From positions 71,812,963-71,876,962 of the forward strand of contig JAPWDM010000003.1 in the NCBI GenBank assembly GCA_035578155.1: a stretch of 64,000 nt of DNA, given 5' to 3'. This document shows, in pieces, positions 12,780 to 23,799 of the stretch (position 1 is the stretch's first letter; the number at the start of each line of letters is the position of its first letter). Under the pieces are notes generated by a model. It was not told the origin of the DNA. It worked only from the letters and a program-made list of their open reading frames with translations, and made no database searches. A program made the translations under genes and the position numbers. This stretch comes from Brachynemurus nebulosus. Taxonomy: Eukaryota; Arthropoda; Insecta; Neuroptera; Myrmeleontidae.

Positions 12780-15700
12780 ATGGTTGATCGCGTCGATTCT
12801 GATGCTGTAGGCTCTTCAGAGGTGTGTTTCATGAGCTATTTTTCTAAACTGATAATATTGATATTTTTCTGATAATGATATTCTTTAACATCTTTTCGAC
12901 TGTAACTAATTGTTCTTTATATTCTATGAAAATTTCCATCTTTCAGTTTTTCGTTTTTATTGTACAATTTTGGTCTTATTAATTCTTTTGTTTTTTTCAG
13001 AGTGATAATATGGATTTGTCCAATTTGTCGACGGATGCGTCGTATTCAGCACCTCCGTCAATTACTGTACCTTCAAATCACCTAATTTTTGAAAATATTA
13101 ATAATATAGAGGCGGATTTAGATGATTATGAGATGATTTCGTTAATATTTTTATTGTATGATAATGTGAACACAGCTTTTGAATGTTTATATATGATACA
13201 AGTAATGAAAACTACTGAAATTGGTAGGCAGGGTAGGCATTAGGCTGGGCGTCCATTGGTTGCAGACAACTTCGAAATTTGATTCAGACGATTACGCACG
13301 TTTGTCTTTCGTCCGAAATGATATGTCTGCTGTCCGTCCACTAGCCCAATATTCGTCAGTATTTTTCTTTTTAATTTTTTTTTCTCAAGCTATAGATGCT
13401 ATAAAAATACGTAAAAAACAATTTATGGTACGTAATATGTAAAGGTACACAGTTATAATTGTAATTTATCTTCAGATTCATCTCAGTTAAAATAAAAATC
13501 TTGTGAAATGGACTTCTTCGCGCGAAAAAATCCAAACAAAATTGGATTTGTTCGCACGTTGCAACTATACGCACAGAAACGGACGAACGGGACGCTTTTA
13601 GTTGACGAGGATGTATAGCTTCACAGCTGTTTGGATCGTTCGTCCGTTTTCATGCGTGTTCGTTCGAATTAAATTTCGCACGTTTCCTCATCCAATGGAC
13701 GACCAGCCTTACACGGTTATGTTTTGTAGTGAATCGTTTTTTTATTATTTTCAGGTATGAGTAGGCCTAACTGTTTTGGTGCTATTTTTGACTGGGCTCA
13801 ATCCGTGAAAGATAGGAATCCTGAATGGAAAAATATGTTATTAGAGGCATTATCTGTTGTACAGTGTTTCGCACTGTTACGAAAATTAGGTAAATTATAT
13901 ATCGTATCTAGTAGTGAAAAATAATCATTTAAAAAAAAAAAATTAGAACGTAATAAACTGTTGTTGGAACAGTGTATGCATTTGTTGACAGATAGCAGCA
14001 CTTGTCAGTAGCCTTAAATGTTTAACAATTAATAATTGGGTTTTTGAAGAAATTCTTTCTTTATATTATAATTGGAAGAATTATAAGTTGTTTAAGGAAA
14101 CTCTTTTTATTTTTATTTTATTTTTTTACGCAATATTCAAAAAGTTATATAAAATTAAAAATAAATTTTTAAATTTAGATTTTAGAGCCGATAACGGGTT
14201 GACAGTTCCCGAGTGCATATGTGACGTCATAATGTTCACTTACCTGAAAATAAAATGTCTTTTTATTTTGAATTATTGTTGCTATGCAATTATTGCTTGC
14301 TAGTTGCTATAAACATTTTTGTAAATGAATATCTGAACATAATGATGTCACAGACATCGCGATCTTTTTATTAATAACTTGTTATACTATGAATTACATA
14401 TCGTCATAGGTTTATAATATTTTCCGTTATTAGTTTACTTTGTTGAAACTTGATAACAAAATCTAATAAGTAGATTTGCTTACTTGCAGTAGTTATCTTT
14501 TTGTTCACTAGTTCGGTCCTCTGTTATGACAGGTCTCAAAAAACTTTTGTATTCATATTTTTTCATGACCTCATGAATTCTGTGCTATCACAGACCAATA
14601 AACACTATTATATTATACTACTAGACAAAGCGTAAAGCCAGTTTGTAGGCATATTTTGCAGGACATAATTTGTATACGTTCGTATTTTGAAAATAAAGCG
14701 ACTACCACTTTTTTTCAAAATTTTGCAGTTTCTTCTCAAAAAAGTGAAATTTTATTATCAATATTATATTTTGACAATAATTATTTGAAAACGTTACTCC
14801 GGGTACAATCGGTTTTTGCATTGATTACTATATTACAGAATACTATTAGGTCGGAATTTGGTCGTATCTGGCTGCCTCAATGAGCCAATTTCTCAAAATA
14901 TGTAACGGTTTGACACCAAGGCGGCGACACAGATAAGATGTAGTTCCCTGGTGTTAAATAATTTTTTTATGCGGCTACATAGCAATTTTTAAATTGAAGA
15001 CATGAGTGGATGAATGTGTTATGTAACATTTTTATAATTTTACAGTAGAAGCGTTTGAATGTTTTTATTTACATATACTTCCCATGCCTTAGCACATGTT
15101 TATTACTGAATTTCTACAAAACTATTCGACCTAATGAAACCAAATTTTAATATATGATACTTCAGCATAGAATATTTCAAAATTTGGAAAAAAATGAATT
15201 TTTGAAAAAATGTTACATAACACCTTCATCCACTCATGTCTTCAATTATAATTTCAATCTCTGTGATTGAAATTTTAATTTAAAAATTGCTACGTAACCG
15301 CATAAAAAAATTATTTAAGACCAGGGCGGCGCCATCCTAGGTAACCGAATTAGAAAATTTCGTTGCTAAAGTGGAGTTAACAGAAGATGATTTTTGGTGG
15401 GTTAAAGTAATATCGCGATCATAGAGATGTAATCCCAAATACCTGTGTCGCCGCCCTGGTGACAGATTGCAACATATTTTGAGAAAATGGCTCATTATAC
15501 ATTTATATAATTAGTCTATTTTTTTAGGCTTCAAAAAACAAGAGATGATTGAACGATTTTTACCGTATGACTATGACACCAGTTTATTTTTAAATCCGGT
15601 AAAGAAAGCGTTATACAGAATGTGCGAAAATTTAAATATTGAAGAAACAAAAAAACTTATTTCAAAAGTAAATGATGACTTGGAAGCAAAAAAATTGATG

Positions 15701-18700
15701 AAAAAGGAAGTATATGATGACCAGTATTTAGAAATTTATATTCTATATTGGACTTCAATACAATATATAACGATCTCTGATAAAGCGATCGATTTAATGA
15801 ATCTTTTGAAAATTTTAAAACAATTAGAAATGGATATATATTATGAAAACTTAGAAAATAGTCTAAAATGGGCGAATCGCAAATATAACCTTCCTGATCA
15901 GAAATGCATTGTTCCCGACAGAAAATATGACATAAAAGAGGAACCTAAATCATTTACGGGTCGAATAAATGACTCAAGTCAAAATGATGAAATAACGCCT
16001 TCGATGCAAAGCTCAACAGCTTGTTCGAGTATCGATCCAAATTCAGACAGTTCTGAAATTTACGAAATGGATCCAAAAAATGCGGGGATTTTGATAATTA
16101 TAAATCAAAAAAATTTTAAGAATAATCCAAATTCTGAGGAACAGTATGATCCTAGGGATGGTACTAATGAGGATAAAGACAGATTAGTTAGCGTTTTTAC
16201 GAAATTTGGATTTCGAATTATCATCCACCAAGACTTAACACATAATGAAATTTTAACAAAAATTAAAGAGGGAATGGTTCAGTTCCGAGCGAGAGATTGT
16301 TGTTTCATTGTTGCAATATTATCGCATGGAAAAGAAGGTATAGTTGCGTAATCAATTTTTTTTTAAAGAAAATAATTACTAGATTTGATGATATTTATGG
16401 TTTAATTTATACTTAATTTTATATAATACTAGGACTTACCCGCGACTTTTCTCGTGTGATATTAGAAATTATGACATTAAGTTAATACGTATAAAATATA
16501 TCGTGCCAATGTTGAGGATTGTTATTTTTTTGGTAATTTTCCTGTCAAAGTAAAATATTTTTTTGTTCTGTATTCTTTTTGTCTCTTCTGTTAACAATAT
16601 ACAAAGTTTTAAACCAATCATCCGCTCTATAGTAGTCAATTGTCATAATTGAATACATTTTCTCTCAGGAATAAATTTTATTTTCCCGGGTTAAAAGGTA
16701 GCCTATAACCATTTCTGTCCCGCAAGCTATGTTTGTGCAAAGTTTCAAGTTGATTGATTAAGCCGTTGAGGCGTGAAAGCAAGTCAAACAAACAAACAAA
16801 CTCACTTTCACATTTATAATATTAGTTAGGTTTGTTATGATTAGTTGTTGTTCTAGAAATTAAAGAATTTTTAAATAAAAATAAAGATTTGAATTTTACT
16901 GGAAAATAATAATAATTATGATAACTAAAAATAATGTCACAAGTACCGTCAAATGGGATATATAGTTCTGACGGAGGGAATAAAAAACTATAATTTCTTG
17001 CGATTAGTGTAGTTTTTAGTTTCTAGTTTATAGATGGTTGTATTTAAGTTTATCGCAAGTTACTGTTAATAAGTAATAATAAATCATAAATTAATGTTTA
17101 AACTTGTAAGAAGGAAAATCAGTGAAATAGTGCAAAAATTAGGCTACGTTAAGTACTTTTGTCATTAAATTGTGTTTACGTTCAAAAGGATAATAAATTT
17201 CGTATCTTACCTCCTTTATTTATTAAAATTATATAAAATTAATGTGAATTTTTACAAATATCCGGTATATTTGTCTTAAATTATTAATCTAGATTCAATT
17301 GAAACATAACGGGGGTGAATAGATACGCCACTGAAGTCAATAGAAAGTTAAATAGAGCTAATAGACACTAATAAGGTAAGAACAGAATTTGACGTACCAG
17401 GGCTGACCAGTTTTAAGAATACTAAGTTACTATAATTTCAAATATTGGGTCATCCGGAAAGTTCGTGCCATTTTCGGACCCACTTGAATGAATTCATATT
17501 TCTTCAAGTAGCAACCGCAAACGAAACATGCGACAACATGTTAGTGTTAGGCCGATATTGTTGCTTATAATATGTATCATACATCTTTAAACAATGTTTA
17601 AATAATTTTTCTTTTGTCAGTAATAATGAGCAATCTTAGACATTAAGAAACATCATGTCATATTATACGAGTTTAAAAAAGGTACTGATGCAGCTGACGC
17701 GACGAGAAATATTTGTAGTATTTATGGTGATGATGCGTTTTTTGACAGAACTTATAGAAAGTGGTTTGCTAGATTTCAAAAGGGTAATTTTTTTTTGGAA
17801 GATGAAGCTCCATCCGGTGGATCTGTGTGTATTGACGATGAATTTATCCATCAAGAAATAAAACGAAATCTGAGACAAACTGTTAAGAATTAGCGGAAAC
17901 TTTTGAGCATTCAAAATCCACAGTTTTCGGCCATTTGAAGAAAATCGGGATGGTCATTTACACCAAAAACGGCACGAACTTTCCGGATGACCCAATATAT
18001 ATGTATATGCACATTTTTTTTTTTTTGAATTTATTTGTTTCACAAATAGAGTTCCTGTATAATTATATAGGATTATATCCAAAAGGTTTATTTCATTAAC
18101 TATTTCTGGGAAATTATTTTTTAAAGATTTGGTACTTGGAGCGGATTGTTATGGTGTTCGGTTGACCACAATCGAAAACTGTGTTCAAGACAAAAAATTT
18201 ATAAAATTACTAGGCAAACCGAAAATTTTAATTATCCAAGCATGTCAAGGATTAAAATGCCAGACGGGTATTTAAAAAAAGAAACATTTTTAATTGAAAT
18301 CAAAAGGACTTATTTAAATTGTTGTTATAGAAATTTTCCTCACCGAAAGTGTTGTAAATAGCAACACTATTGACGAAATTGAAGAGACGCAAATGAATTT
18401 AGCACATGACGGTCCAATACAGAGTGTACCAGAAAAGGCAGATTTTTTGGAAATTTGTGCCTCTGTTAAGGGGTTTGCTGCTATTCGCCACCTGGAAGAA
18501 GGTTCCTGGTTTATACAGACATTCTGTCAATTATTGGAAGAATATGGTGAACGGTGATTATTTCAGTACTCAATTTACAATGCAATCTTTTACAGGAAAA
18601 ACTTTTTTTGTTGTAGAATACATCTGGAGGATATAATTATCAAAACTAAAAGCAAAGTAGGGGACAAACGAGGGGAGATACGAGGGGACGAGTCGTGTAT

Positions 18701-18791
18701 GGTACCTGAAAGTCGATCAACATTTAGAAAAAAATTATATTTTAAATCACTTTCGACTCTCCTTGTTCAAAATGGAGGAAGTACTTCATGA
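12780..18791 (+). CDS. Dredd: Dredd/caspase-8-like initiator caspase, copy B, complete gene model
   Basis: Eight exons join in phase: 12780-12821, 13001-13223, 13755-13889, 13947-14003, 15528-16337, 18127-18267, 18331-18553 and 18617-18791, for 601 residues. The start at 12780 begins MVDRVDSDAVGSSE. In-frame ATGs at 12660 and 12672 would add a hydrophobic stretch unlike Dredd, so I did not choose them. Exons 2-4 code for helical, DED-like sequence (for example ISLIFLLYDN and LLEALSVVQCFALLRKL), the prodomain expected of Dredd. The catalytic half keeps SHG, QACQG, the P1-binding Arg (DPRDGT), AIR, GSWFIQTFC and RKKLYF. Relative to copy A it has four extra codons in the last exon and different residues just after QACQG. 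By eye the 810-base exon shows about 25 amino-acid replacements against about 15 silent changes from copy A. Introns carry a MITE, a foldback element, a non-LTR-like tail and a mariner relic. Confidence 0.85.
13241..13711. mobile_element. MITE in caspase B second intron
   Basis: Ends TAGGCTGGGCGTCCATTGG and CCAATGGACGACCAGCCTTA are inverted around about 470 bases rich in TTCGTCCG motifs. There is no coding capacity of note. It occupies most of intron 13224-13754. Confidence 0.75.
14880..15496. mobile_element. Foldback MITE, copy B of 964-1336, with nested MITE
   Basis: Same terminal inverted repeats as 964-1336. It is longer because of the second element at 14994-15245 and because a second inverted block is retained on its left side. 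Confidence 0.7.
14994..15245. mobile_element. MITE nested inside the foldback MITE
   Basis: Ends TTGAAGACATGAGTGGATGA and its inverted copy bound 252 bases. The same family occurs in the opposite orientation at 38135-38478. Confidence 0.8.
16427..16830 (+). mobile_element. 3' tail of an RTE-like non-LTR element
   Basis: It begins near ACTTACCCGCGAC and has the CCCGGGTTAAAAGGTAGCCTAT and CAAACAAACAAACTCACTTTC signatures, ending CACATTTATAATATTAG. This pattern is common to non-autonomous or truncated RTE-type repeats of insects (recalled, not searched). It is absent from copy A. Confidence 0.55.
17445..17995 (+). mobile_element. Internally deleted mariner element
   Basis: Ends TTGGGTCATCCGGAAAGTTC and its exact inverted copy are flanked by TA. 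Inside, 17651-17893 codes for the start of a mariner transposase (FKKGTDAADATRNICSIYG, WFARFQKGNFFLEDE). A stop and a one-base shift follow, then TFEHSKSTVFGHLKKIG, which reads straight into the right end. The catalytic domain is missing, so it is inactive. Copy A near 6455 has the empty site. Confidence 0.9.
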
Positions 18792-19064
18792 CTATTAACG
18801 ATTTTGTGTTTTTGTTAATCATGTTTTTAAATGTTTTAAATTCTGTACAATTTTATTAAATTATTTTTTATATTTTTAACTACTTGTTCTTGTCATTCAA
18901 ACTAAGAAACTCAACCTTGTTTTGACTATTCTAATAATTTTGTTGTGAATTTTTTTTTTAAATTATGTGTAACTATTTGTATCGTAATAATTATTTCTTT
19001 TTCGTCGAAACTTTTTATAATTAAAAAAAATATTAAAAGTTCTAAACTCATTATTGTAAATAGT

Positions 19065-19309
19065 CAGTGGCGGATTTATCCTAAGTAAGGCTCTAGGCTC
19101 AGTGGAAAATGCCACCCCTGAGAAGGTAAAAAAAAATTTTGCCGCCTTTTTTGCCAAATTTGCCGCCCCTACAATGGCTGCCCTTTTCTTAAAAAACGTA
19201 AGTGACGAGCAAAAAAAAAAAAACAAATTCTACATTTTGCCGCCCTTTTTGGCCCAAATTTGCCGCCCTAGGCTCCAACCTACTCAGCCTGCTGGTAAAT
19301 CCGCCACTG
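19065..19309. mobile_element. hAT-like MITE with 8-base TSD
   Basis: Ends CAGTGGCGGATTTA and TAAATCCGCCACTG are inverted. TAAATAGT flanks at 19057-19064 and 19310-19317. The core repeats TTTGCCGCCC blocks. Confidence 0.9.
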
Positions 19310-19789
19310 TAAATAGTGAAAAATTTGAAACAAATTTAAAATGAACGAAATGGGCCCTTGGAAATGTGACGTCAAAGTTTGTCTTTGTACACACTACTAT
19401 ACAAATTTATGGGTAAAAAAATTAGTAAAGATAATTTGGAATTCGACAGAGAAAAACGTCTCGTAACGCTACAAAACAGAGCTTGTATTGTTACAAAACA
19501 GAGGGTTCTGATGTAATTCGACAAGCTATTTAAGACGGTTTATTTTTTAATTTTACTTTTTTTTCTTTTTGAATCTAAGCTCTTGGTTTGTAACGGTGCG
19601 AGGCAAGCTCTGTTTTGTACTATTAACTAAACTAGGTAGTGTAGGAAGTTTATCAGGATACGAATGACAAAGTATATAAAAGGTAAATGTATACGTGTTA
19701 CGTAATTTGTTAAAGGGGGTGTGTCTCTGTTAAGTAAGCACCGGCCATATCGACATGAAATTGCTCGGATCATTATAAAATTTTAATCT

Positions 19790-20125
19790 TTTAAACAAAC
19801 CATATGGAAAATTTTTTTTGTCTTAAAATGTCGAACTTTTTACTGCCTTGATAAGTACAATAGATAAGGTTACGAAAAAAGAAAAAGAAAAAAATCAAAG
19901 ATCCCAAAATCAAAAAAGTGAATCCTAGGAATTCACAAAATAATTATACCAAACTATGTTGATAAAATTTGAACATTATTTAGAATTATACCGTATTTCG
20001 GAAAATCTGTCACAAATGGCGGCACCTGTACCAGTGAATATATACATATCAGAGCATTTTGAGCCGCCATACTACAGGACGAGTTAACTCGTCTTAATCA
20101 TTTAAAGCTTATATAATTTTTTAAT
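19790..20125. other. Copy-B-specific insertion of unknown type
   Basis: About 330 bases interrupt a stretch that is continuous in copy A near 7935. I see no terminal repeats or protein that would class it. Confidence 0.4.
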
Positions 20126-21133
20126 AATAAAAATCGGGTACTCGAGATATTGGTTGGTTTTGGACAAAATAAATTTAATGCATGTTTTGGTTAATTTGTT
20201 ATATTCCGAGCATTCATGTTGGTATACTTTCACTTCATTGTTGTGGACTATTATGTTAGTAAAATGGTGGCCGTTCAAAATTTTTTATAGATTAAAGGAA
20301 AGTAAAAATATTTTTTAGATAAAAATATCGTAACAATTTCTCTAATAATAAATAAAGAAAATCGACGCAAAAGCCACTCCATGTGTTCCGTCCAATTGTT
20401 TATACGACCGTGGTTCAATTAAAAATGCGCGGGTCTTATAAGGATTAGTTTTTACACACTATCAATATAGAATAAAAAAAAACTAATACATGTTGACATT
20501 AACCGATAATGAATGATTAATTCTAAATTATTTATTGATAACTATTATAATGACTAGAATTTATGATGCTTGCTCAGACCAAAACAGAATGGCAGGAGAT
20601 TCCCGTATCTTGGGCGTATTACTTTTTAGTGTATTTAAAACGTTAGATATGAACCAAACATGTGTTTGTTTAAATTTTTATTGCATCAAGTACTTGAAAT
20701 CGGCATATGTATTTCACATTTTAATCTTCCATTAATATTATTTTACTATTTTACAGTAAAACGTTACTATAAAATTTGTGTCTTGTTACATTTGTCTATG
20801 CGATTCTCTGTGAAGAAAAAGAATGACCTTAAAGAGATCTTTAACTCAGAGAGAAAGTTTAACTCAAAGAGATAAACTCAACATTGAGTTTACAATGTAA
20901 AAATGACTATATTTGATTATCCTGTTTTTTATTAGGGGTATATTTAGAGAAACTATTCTAAATTTAATTGCGTCTTCGCCATTGACCAAAAGTTTCAGCG
21001 GTAGTTAAACATCGGTTTCATCTTCGACTTCAGTCGTCAAACTGACACTATAGCTAAAAGATTATGGGATTTTATGCAGTTGCGCATGCTATTGATACGA
21101 TATAGTAGCGCGGCAGAAAAATCAGAAAGCTAA

Positions 21134-21593
21134 AGCGGGTTCTACACGATGCTACGAACGTTCCTTCCAACGTTCGATCGAACGTTTGAGGCAATTAAGT
21201 TCGATAGTTGGTGCGACGAATGTGTCTGCTACACGGTGAATCGAATGTTTGATCCAATACGAATGATGATGTGTTGGTACTCAGTGGACGACGCTGTTAT
21301 CTGTCTGATGTTATCTCTAATGTTATACACTGATGTTGTCTCTCTTCACATGAACGAGTCGTGCAGCTGCTGAGTCGAACCAACCAACGCAACCAACATT
21401 GACCTTCAAACGTTCGAAGCATCCCTTTGATTCGGTGCAAGAATACCGACATCGAACGGGACACGACCAAATGCGAACGTTTGACGCTCGACATTGGACA
21501 CTCGTAGGTTCGAACAACAGCTACACGATGCTACATATGAACCATCCAACGTCGAATGTTGGAAGGTGTTCGTAGCATCGTGTAGCAGCGGCT
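21134..21593. mobile_element. PIF/Harbinger-like MITE with TAA TSD
   Basis: Ends start AGC(G/C)G, then TCTACACGATGC or GCTACACGATGC, in inverted orientation. TAA flanks on both sides. Copy A (about 8985) has a single TAA and no insert. Inside are many ACGTTCGA/TCGAACGT motifs. Confidence 0.85.
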
Positions 21594-23799
21594 TAACTCG
21601 ATGTCAATTGAAGAAGTGCGTATACATTCGACTAAACAGTCGATATGCTGTAACTGTGGTAACCGTTTTGTCTTATTTATGATTGGTTAAATCAAAGAGG
21701 ATTATGCACAAATTAAAATACGTGAGGTACAAAACAGCTTTTTAAAACTGGGAACAATTTGGTTGAAATAGTCAACAAAATTTGAATAAGGAATGAGGAT
21801 AAGAGAAATAGTCAGAGAATCGTAAATGAAAATTGCAGAAAAACCTGTATAGTCGACTTGGAGATCAAACTTTGCTTACCAGTCCAGATATTAATAATAC
21901 GTTCAACCACTTCACTATTTCGTAAATTAATATACATGTAACATTATTTTTTAATTGTTTTTACTGTAATTAATTGAAGGTTTTTGTTTAGTACTTAGTA
22001 ATTAATTAATTAATTGGTTGGGCCAATATACATACGAAAATTATCTTTTGCATGATTAAAAATAAAAGTGGTTGCAAGATGTGAAAATTGATAACAATGA
22101 TACACAATTCAAAATGCTTTTTATTATCTTGCAAAAATAAAATAACATATCAATTATTATTAATTTCCACTTCAGTGTTAATTTCGTTGGTGAAATTAAC
22201 ATTACATAAGTACAACCAGCAGTTGTTGTAAATATGGAATATTAAGTTATTGTTGTAAAAAATTTTTAATTATAGATACTTAGTATTAGTTTATTTGGAT
22301 TAGCTTTACATTTCAAAAGGTAAGACACTTTTTCATTTGAAATTAATTCGCTTAAAAACCTCCCTAAAGTGTTAAAACAAAGACAAAAACAATTAATGAA
22401 ACAATTAAATCAGAAACTTAAAAACTTAGGAAAAATTAGAAATGAGGAATATGCGTAGCTTGAAAGAATCACTATTAATGAAACATTACTCAATATTTTA
22501 GCGGGCTAAAAATGTAATAAAACTTCTCAAAATGCATTTAAAAAAGCCGGTTTAAGTAAACGTGCTACATAAATTCAGGCAATTTACATTACAATAAATT
22601 TTTTTCGTTGCTAAGACGAATTTTTTTTTTTTGAATGCGCGCTAATATCATTTTTTTGCTAATCTTTGGATACTTCGTCTTTATCTTTATTTAAGATCTT
22701 CGAATATTATATTATTCTTTTCATATCTTAATTATTACTTGAAAAATCTATTGTAAACAGCTTCTGATAATGTAAAATTTTTAAGAAACATACAATTTTA
22801 TCATTATAACAAAAAATATATTTTTTTTAAAATTATTCCAATTGAAACGTCTTTTGAAAGTATGGCTTCATTTATCAGTATTCTTGGTCTATTAACTACG
22901 TCTATTACTTCTAAAGAAAAAACTTCAGTTTCAGCGTATTTATTAGGGAACATAATAATATATTTTTGATTTTGAAACAGGATTACGGAGATCAGTGGTA
23001 TAGCTAGTCCTGAGTAAGTCCTGTATCAAAATCTCTTGGGAAGCCTTTTTTGGAAAGTAAACAAAAACATTCCCTTAACCAAATTGTTGCTTATATGCTG
23101 GGGTACAAACAATATCTGTTACAACAGTATATACAAGGGCGCCCATATAATGATTTGTAGGCGGGGCTAGAACTGGGGGTAAGGAGTATTTTTAATATTT
23201 TGGATGACGAATGGCGATTTATTTGTAAGTAGCCATAAAAAGTTCCAATTTTGACCATGTTGTAAAACTTGATCCTGTTGCTAAAATATTAGGCTACGTT
23301 AAAGAAAAAACACTTGACTACCCCTACATTTAACGTTCTCCTAACAGCTAGGGGGTGGGAGCCGCGGCCCCTTTTGCCCCCGAGTATGGGCGCCTTTGAT
23401 GGTACATACACCTCTGATAGATTAAATGAATCTCTTCAAAATATTTTTATTCATTTGTTGCTATTTAAATTTTTTTACTATTGTTATTTTTTTTGTTGCT
23501 TTGGTGCAAGTACTACTTTTATATAAGGAAACTTTACGAAATTTTTTCGAAACAAATTTTAATTCAAAACAAAAATCAAAAGCAATTATTTGCAAATTAA
23601 TTTCTTAAGCTATAATAGACTGACTTATACATCAGAAAAGTTCTTTTGGATAATCAACCGTAGAAATTTTCAAAAATATTTTCCCGTTCAGTAAGGAAAT
23701 TTATCTTAGATACGCTTAATTTTTAACATATTTGTGTAACTCATAATACAAAACTTTTCATCGCAACTCTCGTTATCTTAAAATAATTTTTTTTTCTAG

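Larger units (their letters stand above)
18792..23799. other. Spacer between caspase B and the exchanger gene
   Basis: This region should hold the missing 5' exon or exons and promoter of the SLC24 gene, but I could not identify them. It aligns with 7227-11824 apart from the listed insertions. A short copy-B-only piece at about 22430-22575 looks like a broken coding fragment of unknown family. Confidence 0.45.
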
